A stretch of 64,000 bases of DNA from Mytilus galloprovincialis (lineage: Eukaryota; Mollusca; Bivalvia; Mytilida; Mytilidae): contig NC_134847.1 in NCBI RefSeq assembly GCF_965363235.1, positions 73,414,268 through 73,478,267 on the forward strand. Direction: 5' to 3'. The position numbers and the translations under genes are program-made. The notes under the pieces are model-generated. The model ran no database searches. It was given only the letters and a program-made list of their open reading frames with translations, and had not been told where the DNA came from. Each line of letters opens with the position of its first letter. The stretch's first letter is position 1. Below are positions 47,601 to 54,440 of this stretch, in pieces.

Positions 47601-48821
47601 AATAAATTAAACTCGCATTTTGAAATATTTTATATGAATTAAACAGGATTGTTCTCAAAATCGTAAAAATTAAAATTTCATTTCAGTCTAAAATGACAAA
47701 ATCGCAATAATAAATGCATGCAATAATTTCTGAATATACAGTATGGGTCAACATGAAGTCTTCAATATAAATAGACAGGTTTCTATAAGTTGATTATAGC
47801 GAATAAAAATGTAATGAGTTACTTGTATATATACTATTTTTTACCATTATCTAAGAAATATTTAATAAGTTCTTGAACTACTTTGTAATGCAAATTTGAC
47901 ATCCACTTTTTTTAAAAACAACTAAATATTTTCACACTTTTTTTTTACAGCTGCATGCATATGTAAAGCAACAATTAATAAATCATGTATTCAAACTTTG
48001 TATTAAACATATATGATTAAATCCTTCTCAAGTGTCTAGTATAATCTACTTACTAAACATTCTCCAAAAGTCTGTTTACCTAATCCCTTCTTCATCTGAG
48101 CAAAATTAACAGACATGTTCACATGGTTACATGTAGGTACTGAAAAGAAAAATCTTATTGAAAATATTGTGGCAGTGTTGAAAAAGGCATCTTTATTTGT
48201 ATTTCAACATTCTTCTTTCAAATATATAATGACCATAGGATAGTATTGAGATTTGTATCAGTTGGAGAATATACATGTATATGTAGTTAATGTTGTGCAA
48301 AGGTTATAAATTCTAGTTTGAATAGTAATAATAACTTCTTTCATTCACAGCTTGGATTAAATCAAAGTTTTCTATGAAGACCACTCCATGTTTTGTCATG
48401 ATTCTCCATTTTTCAGTTGTGTAGACCAAAACATGCAAAACAAAATCAAGAACACTTTATACCCATTTAACTACCTTTCTTTGAAAAAAAGGTCTGGAGA
48501 GAGAATCAAATATGCTTAATGTGTCCTTGTACAATTCACTTTTAATTGATTTCGGTCTGGAAAGAGAATCAAATATTCTAAATGTGTCCTTGTACAATTC
48601 ACTTGAAACTGATTTCAAAGGACTGATTGGGATTTTATACATACTACGCTCAGTGGTTTTATTTTTTGCTAATCAATAGATAAGGTCATTATGACCATAT
48701 ACATATACCAACCAGATCCATCATCTGATGAGTCAGACGCCTCTTTTGTCTTGCGTATCTTATGCTTTTTATTCTTTCCCATGCTGTAGGTTGGTGTAGT
48801 TTCTGTAGCCTGTACTCTCAT
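23290..48821 (-). CDS. USP16: USP16/USP45-type ubiquitin carboxyl-terminal hydrolase, whole gene (19 coding exons)
   Basis: The coding exons listed separately sum to 3351 nt (1116 aa plus stop) with every phase matching. Domain order: basic N-terminus ([14 protein letters not shown]), UBP zinc finger (Cys40-Cys151), then the USP fold with Cys box GNTC232[16 protein letters not shown] (345-353), zinc-ribbon pairs Cys421/424 and Cys922/925, His box GH1024YTAY and HISD1091. A long acidic, Ser/Asn-rich insert (446-900) splits the fold, as in human USP16 (823 aa), which is shorter. It ends [10 protein letters not shown], close to human YLLFYERIL. Human USP16 removes ubiquitin from histone H2A and acts in 40S ribosome maturation; its sister USP45 acts on ERCC1. 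One invertebrate gene may represent both. It may start at Met14 instead of Met1. Confidence 0.93.
23925..24150 (+). mobile_element. 3' tail of a non-LTR retrotransposon
   Basis: Ends taaataaagctttgaattga plus attgaactgaa, a short ATTGA-type tandem tail of the kind found on bivalve LINEs. Only the 3'UTR is left. It sits in antisense orientation in USP16 intron 18. Confidence 0.6.
24693..24779 (-). CDS. USP16: USP16 exon 18
   Basis: Residues 969-997: [20 protein letters not shown] plus SPFCSSMCQ, matching human [20 protein letters not shown]. Acceptor ttgtag, donor gtaagt. Confidence 0.92.
24780..25102. other. USP16 intron 17
   Basis: Plain AT-rich intron; nothing else recognised. Confidence 0.6.
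25103..25197 (-). CDS. USP16: USP16 exon 17
   Basis: Residues 937-968: [20 protein letters not shown] plus [12 protein letters not shown], matching human [14 protein letters not shown]. Short, so seen only by motif and splice phase. Confidence 0.92.
25310..25352 (+). repeat. triple 13-bp direct repeat
   Basis: gtcatgtattgtgtcatgta type units, three in a row, in USP16 intron 16. Confidence 0.85.
26384..26586. mobile_element. miniature inverted-repeat transposon, about 200 bp
   Basis: The left end taaggccaatcaaaaaagta plus tgtgtgtttactgt pairs with the right end (complement ttaggccaaacaaaaaagta plus tgtgagtttactgt), 34 bp with few mismatches. It has a small taggtaggtagg tract inside. USP16 intron 16. 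Confidence 0.85.
27690..27825 (+). repeat. dispersed repeat, family R3
   Basis: ggttgttgtctctttgacaa plus attccccatttcc; related copies at 33540-33660 and 47340-47450. Confidence 0.65.
27965..28350 (-). mobile_element. LINE 3' fragment
   Basis: The minus-strand frame 28349-28140 ends with [20 protein letters not shown] and DSFKRGV, the typical C-terminus of LINE reverse transcriptases (CR1/Jockey-like). About 170 bp of 3'UTR follow. 5' truncated; in sense orientation in USP16 intron 16. Confidence 0.75.
29158..29628 (+). repeat. interspersed repeat with tagaggctct / ggtgagct ends
   Basis: Same termini as 19791-20625 (gcctgtgtcgctcacctt and agctcacttggccctttggg plus ccaggtgagct). Its interior has two diverged units (gtcaactgacctttttggtc). 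It ends 42 bp from the exon 16 donor. Confidence 0.75.
29670..30794 (-). CDS. USP16: USP16 exon 16 (large insert exon)
   Basis: 1125 nt, residues 562-936: Ser/Thr/Asn/Asp-rich, probably disordered ([19 protein letters not shown]). It includes two similar blocks, [17 protein letters not shown] and [15 protein letters not shown]. It re-enters the USP fold at [12 protein letters not shown] and carries zinc-ribbon Cys922/Cys925 (FGCANCTKL). A repeat element ends 42 bp from its donor. The antisense open frames are shadows. Confidence 0.9.
30795..31828. other. USP16 intron 15
   Basis: AT-rich. It contains a left half of an M1 miniature transposon at about 31600-31690 (tgtagattcatttagtgtca, tgggtaccaatttt). 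Nothing else recognised. Confidence 0.55.
31829..32018 (-). CDS. USP16: USP16 exon 15
   Basis: Residues 499-561 plus one base: strongly acidic ([20 protein letters not shown]) low-complexity insert. Spliced G|AT gives Asp562. Confidence 0.86.
32090..32275 (+). repeat. degenerate 45-55-bp tandem repeat in USP16 intron 14
   Basis: gcaaaagaaaatgataa recurs near 32114, 32160, 32205 and 32259 with partly shared spacers (ttgtctcacttgactt). Confidence 0.6.
32289..32447 (-). CDS. USP16: USP16 exon 14
   Basis: Residues 446-498: basic insert ([20 protein letters not shown] ... [18 protein letters not shown]), comparable with the lysine-rich KKQAKKQAKNQRR tract of human USP16 and plausibly nuclear-targeting. 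Confidence 0.86.
32448..33130. other. USP16 intron 13
   Basis: AT-rich intron with no bounded repeat or conserved element seen. Confidence 0.55.
33131..33187 (-). CDS. USP16: USP16 exon 13
   Basis: A 57-nt exon encoding [27 protein letters not shown] is invariant in USP16/45. Phase 0 at both ends. Confidence 0.92.
33445..33754. mobile_element. M1 miniature transposon with an inserted R3 repeat
   Basis: Both M1 ends are present (gattcattataattctttg on the left, aattgaatccacag on the right). An R3 fragment (33540-33660, cccattggtggccttgg ... ttgggttgttgtttct) lies between them. USP16 intron 12. Confidence 0.65.
33876..33964 (-). CDS. USP16: USP16 exon 12
   Basis: Residues 397-426: [20 protein letters not shown] plus [17 protein letters not shown] and Cys421/Cys424 match human FVDRIFGGELTSMIMCDQC. 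Confidence 0.92.
34190..34545 (-). repeat. 51-bp tandem repeat copying the end of USP16 exon 11 and its donor
   Basis: About seven units, mostly exactly 51 bp. On the minus strand each holds cctgaagatataaaggttaa plus aataaaag|gtaattat, i.e. the last 28 nt of exon 11 and its splice donor, then aaataaacacaaac. The first-listed units on the plus strand (34190-34300) are more diverged and slightly longer. The 98-residue plus-strand frame with a 17-residue repeat is an artefact. Confidence 0.92.
34507..34597 (-). CDS. USP16: USP16 exon 11
   Basis: Residues 367-396 plus one base: [20 protein letters not shown] plus [10 protein letters not shown]. Its last 28 nt and its donor (AAAAG|gtaatt) are repeated several times in the following intron at a 51-bp period. 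Confidence 0.87.
34720..34910 (+). repeat. dispersed repeat, family R4
   Basis: acccaaatttgtacttgatc plus tgtgttttgtggtaat; homolog at 41765-41975. USP16 intron 10. Confidence 0.65.
34989..37445 (+). repeat. 77-bp minisatellite, about 32 units, with 693-bp higher-order repeat
   Basis: Unit: catatagcccaatagtatgt, taaacctgttccttttaatg, cacctggcccaagtcaggag, cctgtggttcagtggta. The period of 77 was read directly (for example cagtggt at 35134 and 35211). Variant units recur in the same order 693 bp (nine units) apart: ggtccaag at 35341 and 36034, then a ttcattgg unit, a gtacc unit, a ggacc unit and caaga units. The 3' units carry cagtgatcc. It lies in USP16 intron 10 and is not transcribed as an independent gene as far as can be seen. 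Confidence 0.95.
37446..37680 (+). repeat. R1-related repeat tail directly after the 77-bp array
   Basis: Continues from the last array unit as R1 does after the same segment (ggttgttgtttgtttgtgtg ... cctttatagc ... gagttgtctcattagcactc ataccacatcg). So the array is an internal expansion of an R1-type copy. Confidence 0.75.
37776..37863 (-). CDS. USP16: USP16 exon 10
   Basis: Residues 337-366: [20 protein letters not shown] plus DSMKMEEIK, the conserved QQDS-EL box of USPs. Confidence 0.92.
38230..38935 (-). repeat. dispersed repeat related to 3132-3540
   Basis: 38725-38935 is the reverse complement of 3370-3530 plus the ctgtaatattttttctgtct terminus, but lacks the palindromic core. 38230-38520 is probably part of the same insertion, without an independent copy here to prove it. 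USP16 intron 9. Confidence 0.6.
39012..39148 (-). CDS. USP16: USP16 exon 9
   Basis: Residues 292-336 plus two bases: [20 protein letters not shown] and on to [11 protein letters not shown], matching human PGPLTLAMSQFLNEM and KELFSQVCKK. Confidence 0.9.
39541..40050. repeat. repeat fragment with gaggcaggcattacctgtga end
   Basis: The first 80 bp match the left end of the inverted-repeat element at 50084-50747. The rest is unassigned. A small ggggacttcgtcccc hairpin lies at 40031-40045. USP16 intron 8. Confidence 0.55.
40089..40244 (-). CDS. USP16: USP16 exon 8
   Basis: Residues 240-291: [20 protein letters not shown], then an acidic stretch ([16 protein letters not shown]) and ITALKEL. Phase 0 at both ends. 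Confidence 0.87.
40245..40836. other. USP16 intron 7
   Basis: AT-rich, nothing else recognised. Intron 6 (40885-41603) is likewise plain. Confidence 0.55.
40837..40884 (-). CDS. USP16: USP16 exon 7 (catalytic Cys box)
   Basis: A 48-nt exon encoding [16 protein letters not shown], identical to human USP16 over these 16 residues. The nucleophile is Cys232. Too short to be found by an open-frame scan. Confidence 0.93.
41604..41722 (-). CDS. USP16: USP16 exon 6
   Basis: Residues 184-223: Ser-rich linker ([20 protein letters not shown]) ending in GVCHKLK, immediately before the catalytic Cys exon. Confidence 0.87.
41765..41975 (+). repeat. dispersed repeat, family R4
   Basis: ctacctaaatttgtacttga plus actgagttttgtggtatt, followed by gaacagatggacacgggtaa and ctgctactgcaggggcataa. 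It pairs with 34720-34910. USP16 intron 5. Confidence 0.65.
42288..42397 (-). CDS. USP16: USP16 exon 5
   Basis: Residues 147-183 plus one base: [11 protein letters not shown] closes the zinc finger (Cys148, Cys151), followed by a charged helix ([12 protein letters not shown]). Confidence 0.9.
42538..42715 (+). repeat. R1 repeat, 5'-truncated copy
   Basis: gttagttttctcgtttgaat ... gggctttgctcattgttgaa ... caatcataccacatct. USP16 intron 4. Confidence 0.8.
42949..43052 (-). CDS. USP16: USP16 exon 4
   Basis: Residues 113-146 plus two bases: [20 protein letters not shown] and on to STWST. This is the core of the UBP finger, near-identical in pattern to human GCGRNSQEQHALKHYLTPRS. Confidence 0.92.
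43090..43240 (-). repeat. diverged R1-related repeat
   Basis: Read on the plus strand: atatggtatgagtaccaatg, ggtcttcaacacagagcc, cataagctataaagggctcc. USP16 intron 3. Confidence 0.6.
43577..44175. mobile_element. M1 miniature transposon interrupted by a LINE
   Basis: Inverted ends tgtggatttatttatttttt / gtggataccaatttttgtgg and the complement of ccacaaaaattggtatctga / caataaatgaatccaca. The interior is split at 43692-44073 by a LINE insertion. USP16 intron 3. Confidence 0.85.
43692..44073 (+). mobile_element. 382-bp LINE copy, 5' truncated and internally deleted, with 12-bp target-site duplication
   Basis: Flanked by aagcatttagaa at 43680-43691 and 44074-44085. The frame [20 protein letters not shown] and [19 protein letters not shown] resembles the segment before the reverse transcriptase of CR1-like LINEs. 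It then jumps to a 3'UTR ending atttgaacaaataaaatatg. The RT core itself is absent. Confidence 0.85.
44183..45470. mobile_element. 1288-bp non-autonomous TIR transposon, TA target (pogo/Tc1-mariner-like)
   Basis: The ends cagtacattccggttatttg cata and (complement) cagtcgattccacttaattg cata are inverted repeats, flanked by TA on both sides. Both ends carry reiterated aagcgg / aattaaccg motifs. No transposase frame was seen. The right end lies 13 bp from the donor of USP16 exon 3. Confidence 0.85.
45486..45626 (-). CDS. USP16: USP16 exon 3
   Basis: Residues 66-112, ending [10 protein letters not shown] with Cys106 and Cys109. Its donor lies only 13 bp from the end of a transposon (44183-45470). 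Confidence 0.9.
46920..47215 (+). repeat. dispersed repeat, family R2
   Basis: cagttgtcaatcatactagt, gggaactatatttcagtgtg, gttagggaggccggtgcc; pairs with 19220-19480. USP16 intron 2. Confidence 0.6.
47340..47450 (+). repeat. dispersed repeat, family R3
   Basis: gctggagtttctcgctgcct, tgaagacccattggtctgct, and an attctcaatttt end; related to 27690 and 33540. USP16 intron 2. Confidence 0.7.
47552..47743. mobile_element. 192-bp miniature inverted-repeat transposon
   Basis: The left end tactgtaaattcacaaatta ttgc pairs with the right end (complement tactgtatattcagaaatta ttgc), 24 bp with two mismatches. USP16 intron 2. Confidence 0.85.
48054..48139 (-). CDS. USP16: USP16 exon 2
   Basis: Residues 37-65: [19 protein letters not shown] and onward to GECL. 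It holds the first zinc ligands (Cys40, His42) of the UBP finger. The donor is gtaagt. Confidence 0.88.
48491..48616 (+). repeat. two-copy 63-bp tandem duplication
   Basis: ggtctggagagagaatcaaa at 48491 and ggtctggaaagagaatcaaa at 48554, each followed by gtgtccttgtacaattcact. USP16 intron 1. The repeat in the short minus frame here is non-coding. Confidence 0.9.
48713..48821 (-). CDS. USP16: USP16 exon 1
   Basis: Residues 1-36 plus one base. Two in-frame starts: ATG at 48821 ([13 protein letters not shown]) and at 48782 (MGKNKKHK). The second matches the human MGKKRTKGK start better. The donor must be TCTG|gttggt to keep phase; the nearby gtatat site would not. A leader acceptor (tttacag) lies at 48847-48853. 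Confidence 0.85.
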
Positions 48822-48846
48822 TCCTTAGGTGGAAAGTATCTTTTTT

Positions 48847-50080
48847 CTGTAAAGTTAATCAGCAATTCTAAAATGAGAATTGTAAAATTAAAAATAAAAG
48901 AATATGTGTCATTCAACCTAATTTATTTTTAATAAAATCTATTTTAAACACACTAAAAAACATAATATCAGGAATATGAATACCAATAATAATACCTAAA
49001 TTACTACAGATCACATGAACTTCCAACTTCTGACTCTGAAGAAAAGAATGTAAAATAGACGTAAATATTCTAGCACTTTTTTCTCTCCAACAAAAGAAAC
49101 TGGTTTTGCAGTAACTAAGTGTTTAAATAGTGGTGTAGAAAGTTATACAATAGACATACACATACATTAGGAATTTTGGCATTCTCTGTTAAGAAATGTT
49201 AACATCGATTGGTTTCATCATGTTTTATCAAAATTGGTCCTCAAAAAAACACCAAAGAAACCATCAATTTTTTTACTCTTTTAATCATAATTGCTACAAA
49301 GAAAATAACAGGATACTAAAAGAATTGATTTGGCATTTAATATTTATTAAAAATAACATTACAGAAAACTTATCAAGCACCTTATCACACAAGGCCAAGA
49401 GTGGAGGAGAAAAGTCAACAAGTGAATGATGTGTAAAATTTGATTGCATCACTTCTTGAACACAAAATGTAAACGATTCAGTAGAAAAATCAATGTAAAA
49501 AAAATCTTCAAAGTCTACCATGTCTACTAATGAACTCAAAATCATTAAATTTTTATTTTCCTGCATTTGCAAAGAAATCTATGGTCTTATATGTGAGTAA
49601 ATCATTAAGTATTTCATCTAAAGCTATTTAGCATGGCACGACGCCATGCCCTTTTCTTCTGAAAAAATTTGACGTGATGTGCCCTTAAGGGTTATTGGTA
49701 TCTAGATCTGGTCGTGGAATATGGGTGTTTTGCTGATCGTAGGACAACAACCACAAAGAAGCATTGACTGAGTTGGTTGCATGTTATTTCATAAGGACAA
49801 TTTTTATCACTTCCTCAAGACTCGAGAGCATACATAACATCATTCTAATTTTTAGCAAAATAAGTTTGTTACTTCTTAAAAATGTGATAAAAACTGCCTG
49901 AAGAAAATTGTAATCCATTAATCTGTTTTGTATTAAAAACTTCTTATTTCTCTCAATTGTGTACTAATTATAACATTATGTCTTTTTGGAAATTTTGTTT
50001 GTTCGCCATTGAACAGTTGAAATAATTATACCAACTTCAACTGATCGGGTCGTCATTCAGCAGAAATAAACCAGCTAATA
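48847..50080. other. upstream of USP16 coding exon 1, probable leader intron
   Basis: The leader acceptor at 48847-48853 implies a 5' noncoding exon further upstream. No bounded repeat or conserved exon recognised in this stretch. Confidence 0.45.
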
Positions 50081-50083
50081 TGA

Positions 50084-50747
50084 GGCAGGTATTACCTGTG
50101 AAAGGGGACATAATATGAATTATTTTTCAAACATAAAATTTTTTTAACTTCAAATTTTTTTTAAAAAGAAACCGAAATAACAGAGATGCAAACAGTTTTT
50201 TTTCCTGTCAGACAATGGGGCCTACAGGGTACCAAGTTTTGCCAGACCCATATTTTCACTCAAATACAAATTTTATCGGCCATGACATATTTCCTGAACT
50301 TATCAACTATGCTTAATAGACCTCCTTCCTAGAGAGCGAATTTCTAAAACAAAAAACATGACGGAAATACGGAGAATTGTTCTGGGCGAGATGGACAAGG
50401 AACGAAAGACTATTCCTGGGCGGAAATACTGGTTGTCGGAGTTAGAAAATGCGGGGGAACAGGACATTTACTTTTATTAAAGATGATCGCAATTTTATAA
50501 ACAAAATACTCTGCCGGGGCCGACGGGGATTTCAGTTTTGGCGGACCCAAGCGGACTTAAATATTGCCGGCCATCAGGTCCTGCACAGCTACGAGTTTTG
50601 CCGGACCTGCATAAATTCTGCCCCTTAGGTCCAACGATTAGTTGCATCTCTGAAATAACATCACCTGATCACGGTTAAAATATATTTGAACTAAAGAAAT
50701 TTATTCATACAGACTTTAACCCCTTTCACAGGTAATGCCTGCCTCTT
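50084..50747. mobile_element. inverted-repeat element carrying a nested miniature transposon
   Basis: The left end gaggcaggtattacctgtga plus aagggg and right end (complement gaggcaggcattacctgtga aagggg) are inverted repeats. A 470-bp element is inserted inside. A left-end relative is at 39541. Confidence 0.85.
50182..50651. mobile_element. 470-bp hAT-like miniature transposon with 8-bp target duplication
   Basis: The ends agagatgcaa and ttgcatctct are inverted. Flanks gaaataac at 50174-50181 and 50652-50659 are identical. An 8-bp duplication and this terminal sequence suit hAT. It is GC-richer than its host. An internal 40-codon frame (50358-50480) begins MTEIRRIVLGEMDKERK and is unrecognised. 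Confidence 0.88.
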
Positions 50748-51164
50748 ATCATTGTAAACTTATCTTCCTCTTCAAATAAAGAGAATGACTTGGGTGCCGG
50801 AGTGTGGAATATCACAGACACAGAATTTTAAAGTGAAACTTGCATATTAGGTCTAGTTACATTTTATCAAAAAAATTGTGATTAGAGAATTATTTTGTTT
50901 CGTACATGCTACTGCCTTCTACCACATTCGTGACGTTCTGCAAGCAGCAACCCCAAAAAATTGAAACAGTCTTGTGACTTTGTTTACTTTTTATTTCTAC
51001 TGGTTTACATAGATATTTCAATTAAATATATAGAATGTTACCAATATAACAGCTGAGTAAAATAGAAGGTCTATAGAAATAGATCAACGACATATAATGA
51101 CAAACAGTCAAGCCGTGTCATTGAGTTTCCAAAGTCTGTTTCTTTCTCATCGTGACTTCCAGAA

Positions 51165-51195
51165 AATGGCGAAGTTAGAGTTTCACTTCCGGTTG
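51165..51195. promoter_or_regulatory. candidate promoter for the USP16-type gene, possibly bidirectional
   Basis: acttccgg (ETS-type, 51185-51192) next to aaaatggcgaag (YY1-type), in a stretch less AT-rich than its surroundings, 2.35 kb upstream of the first coding exon. These motifs are common in housekeeping promoters. Inference only. Confidence 0.35.
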
Positions 51196-51598
51196 TAGGA
51201 AATTTTGGCACACTTTTTTTTGTCTAAAATTCAATGAGAATATTATGTATTTATAACTGAATTATAATCAAGTCTCTCAATTTAACATAATGATATCACA
51301 AATATGATATTTACAAGGATTTTTATAATATATAAAATGTTTTTTGCAACATCGACTAAAATAGAAAGTTAATTCTGGTAACGGACCTTATTATTTTCCG
51401 TTTTTTTTTTTATATAGAACTTTCGAACGCACCGCAACCTCTGTAGTCGAATCCAAACAATCGAAGCCGAGAATCGAAAATGCCTCGCAATACGTTTGTC
51501 AAGTTTAACTTTTTGCTTGTCTTGACAGATTGATAGGTATGTCTTGAAAAAAGTTCTTCTCATGATTTTGCAGTTTTTTTAATAAACTATAATAGAGT

Positions 51599-52149
51599 GG
51601 GTCTCATTCACAGGTATTTGGGGCATTGACCCTCCTTTTTTGGACCTCACTAAAAAAAAATTGTTTGGTGTTTTTTTTTAATTTATTTACAATTTTCTAC
51701 AATGTATAAACATATATCAAGTCTCAACAATCCATTGCTAGTCGATTACAATAATTTTTTTACTATCCATACGCCGAGCCCCAAGTGAAAAAAGAAGCAA
51801 TGGATTGTTGAGACTTGATATATGTTTATACATTGTAGAAAATTGTAAATAAATTAAAAAAAAAACACCAAACAATTTTTTTTTAGTGAGGTCCAAAAAA
51901 GGGGGGTCAATGCCCCGAATACCTGTGGTCTCATTGGGTCTAAACGTGACGCGGGATTGCCGATTTTTTGTAAGCGTGACACGTGGAAGTCAAATTATTG
52001 TGTCGTGAAAACGGGAAATGAGGTCTTGCGGGACCCGGGAAATGACAAAAAAAAAGAGAATTGCTTACGTATATAGTGTAACTAAGCGGGATACGGGAAT
52101 CTGACAAAACAGTAAGCGGGATCCTGGATCGGAACCCCCAATGAGACCC
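51599..52149. mobile_element. MITE-like element with gggtctcattggg ends, carrying a nested foldback
   Basis: The left end gggtctcatt (interrupted) then gggtctaaacgtgacgcggg; the right end complement gggtctcattgggggttccg. The interior mentions gcgggat repeatedly. The foldback 51609-51927 is inserted within the left terminus. Confidence 0.8.
51609..51927. mobile_element. 319-bp near-perfect foldback with 8-bp target duplication
   Basis: Arms of about 130 bp (cacaggtatttggggcattg ... and its complement) around a loop of about 58 bp. It is flanked by gtctcatt at 51601-51608 and 51928-51935. The high arm identity suggests youth or gene conversion. Confidence 0.9.
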
Positions 52150-52280
52150 CCAATAGATAGCAATTAAGAAACAGAAAAAGCAAAAAAATAAAACTATACA
52201 TAATAAGATCTACAAATAAGTCAACATGAAGTTGTTTCCTAATGATTTTTCTTATCATTTTTTGTTTTTTTTAACTATAG

Positions 52281-52412
52281 GAGTTAGGACAAGATTTGTA
52301 TAGTAACTATACAAATCCTTGGTTAGAGGAAAAATTTAAAAAGCAAAAACTGAAGCTTGGACCATATTGTTTTATAGTCCCAGAAAAAAGTTATGAAAAA
52401 GAAGATCTTCAA
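52281..52412 (+). CDS. candidate coding exon, unrecognised
   Basis: Preceded by ttttttttaactatag and followed by caa|gtaagt. The 132 nt are open in one frame: ELGQDLYSNYTNPWLEEKFK then KQKLKLGPYCFIVPEKSYEK and EDLQ. It looks protein-like, and a plus-strand gene starting at the 51.19-kb promoter would fit. Against this, no first exon or downstream exon was found, and bases 52293-52317 form a palindrome shared with 56081-56122. The family is unknown to me. Confidence 0.35.
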
Positions 52413-52464
52413 GTAAGTCAATCATCACACTAGTTATAGGGTAATCATACAATTTCAGTAATCA

Positions 52465-52640
52465 TTTCAGAATTTAAATGAAGGATATTTGGTGTGTCAA
52501 GGAGACAACTACCCACCAAAGTACAAATGTAAGCAGTTATAGACAACTGTACGCACGGTCTTAAAAAATGCGAAAATCCCATACCATATGATCGGGCATA
52601 AAAGGCCTGGTCAACGTGAAAAATGTGGAACATTTAAAAT
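52465..52640 (-). repeat. diverged R1-related repeat
   Basis: Plus-strand reading: tatttggtgtgtcaaggaga, caactacccaccaaagtac, ataccatatgatcgggcata aaaggcc. Confidence 0.6.
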
Positions 52641-53512
52641 GGAAAACTAAAATTTAACAATATAGTTTACGAAAAACAAATACTGCAGACATTAACTAAT
52701 GTGTTAAACAATCACTGAGATACAAGCTTACAGTCTACCTACAAACGATCAGCGTTTATCCTGCTACACATGCCAACGACCGTTGTGTCGCTCAAAGTTA
52801 GTGCAAATTCGATGATATCACATTCGAAGAGATGGGAACGGGATTGTGGCTACGATAGTTTGAAGATATATGACAATTTGAAGATATCCGTGATCCTGTG
52901 GCACAGACACTTTATGAAGGTCACTTAAATCACTTATTAAGGCCTCCTTTAAACTATAGTTGGGATAATTTTACCATTAGGAACCCTCAGTTCATTAGAG
53001 AGCAATACTTTAACTTCAATCTGGGTGAGGGGTATGTTTTTTTTTTGCCTTGAATCAGATTTTCTCTCTCACGCAATACGCATCACTTTTTTCAGCTTTT
53101 GGGCGCTACCAATCAAATTTGTTTTCTTCAAAATTTAACACTATACGTGACAAGTATGGAGGAAATCTGGATTCAGAATTTTTTTTTTGTCGATTACTTG
53201 ACCACGATTTTATTTTCATCAAATTCTTATCATATTGTTTTAGGAAAAAAAAACACAACCCCTCTTCAATTGAAATGGTCTTTCCCTTAGTTTCCTTGAA
53301 AGCAGGCAACTAGTTTCACGTTGTAAATCAAGCTGATCGACCATTAGACGCGTGTCTCCCATTTACAAATGAATTAACAAGTAATGCTATCTGATATATT
53401 AAATTACTGGTTATGACATAAAACGGCATTACTATGTTGAACAGTATCTGCTTATCCTTGTGGACTCATTTTACTTCCATTTTTGTTAATATTCGTTTGG
53501 CTTATAATAACT
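52641..53512. other. gene-free stretch
   Basis: Overlapping open frames on both strands at 53050-53313 without protein signature. No bounded repeat recognised. Confidence 0.4.
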
Positions 53513-54180
53513 CTGTTTTGTGGCTGTTCTCAATGACTCATGTCATACCATGTATAATGACTGTTCTAGCGGACTGATGACGTATCCAGGTTTACCACTA
53601 TTCTCATGAACTCTCATGTTTTATTTCTGATATCACATACCTGCCAACTGTCACTATTTGTGGGGGATTTCCCCCATGAAGGCTCCAAAATGGAAATTTT
53701 GAAAAGGCAATTTTGTCTACAATTTAAAACAAAACAATCAATTTGCCATTGCATTTGGTTTGTTAAATTATATAGAAGTCAAAAAACAACATGAAAATAA
53801 ATTTGAAGGTCCCTTAAAGGGTTTTGTATGATTATGAGAGCTTTCTCGCACATAAAACCCCCATGGGCATTTTGAAATGTTGGCAGGTATGATATCATTC
53901 TACTTTTATGTCTAATGACATTCCCTCTTTTATACTTTCATTACATGTGTTTGTTATTCTATGTTTTATGACTGATACATTTCATTCCATGTTTTGTGAC
54001 TGTTCTAATAAACTAATGTCATTACCTGATTTACGACTGTTCTAATGGACTCAGTGATATCTTTTCGTGTTATGATTGTTCTTGTTGAATGATAATGTTT
54101 ATTTGTGTGCGTTGTATGTCGATCTGACTAGTCAATCCTTGATCAAGTGGTTTGTATATATTATGTGATCTTATGTTTTA
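53513..54180 (+). repeat. degenerate tandem array of gactgttct-type units, interrupted by a MITE
   Basis: Loosely repeated ttttatgactgttctaatgg plus actgatgtca at irregular 40-70-bp spacing. Similar but weaker units continue at 54660-54850. A 256-bp MITE (53636-53891) splits it. Confidence 0.55.
53636..53891. mobile_element. 256-bp miniature inverted-repeat transposon
   Basis: Ends catacctgccaac and gttggcaggtatg; flanked by atatca on both sides. The body has gggggatttcccccatgaag and cccttaaaggg. Confidence 0.8.
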
Positions 54181-54426
54181 CCACTGTTCTAGAATTTAAG
54201 GGTGTTTAGCTACAGCAACCATATCTAGTCCCTCCACATTCTGTATGTGCCTCGCCAAAGTCAGGAACGTGTAAAAAGAGATTTGAAATAACAAAAATAT
54301 CAGACTCCAAGGAAAATTCAAATCGGAAAAAATCAAAAGCTCAAACAAATGGAAAACAATTGCCATATTCCTGAGTTGGTACAGACATTTCTAATCTAGA
54401 AAATTTTTTGACATCATCTGTTATTT

Positions 54427-54440
54427 CCCCCCCCCCCCCC
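54427..54440 (+). repeat. poly-C tract
   Basis: An uninterrupted run of C; a likely length-variable site. Confidence 0.9.
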
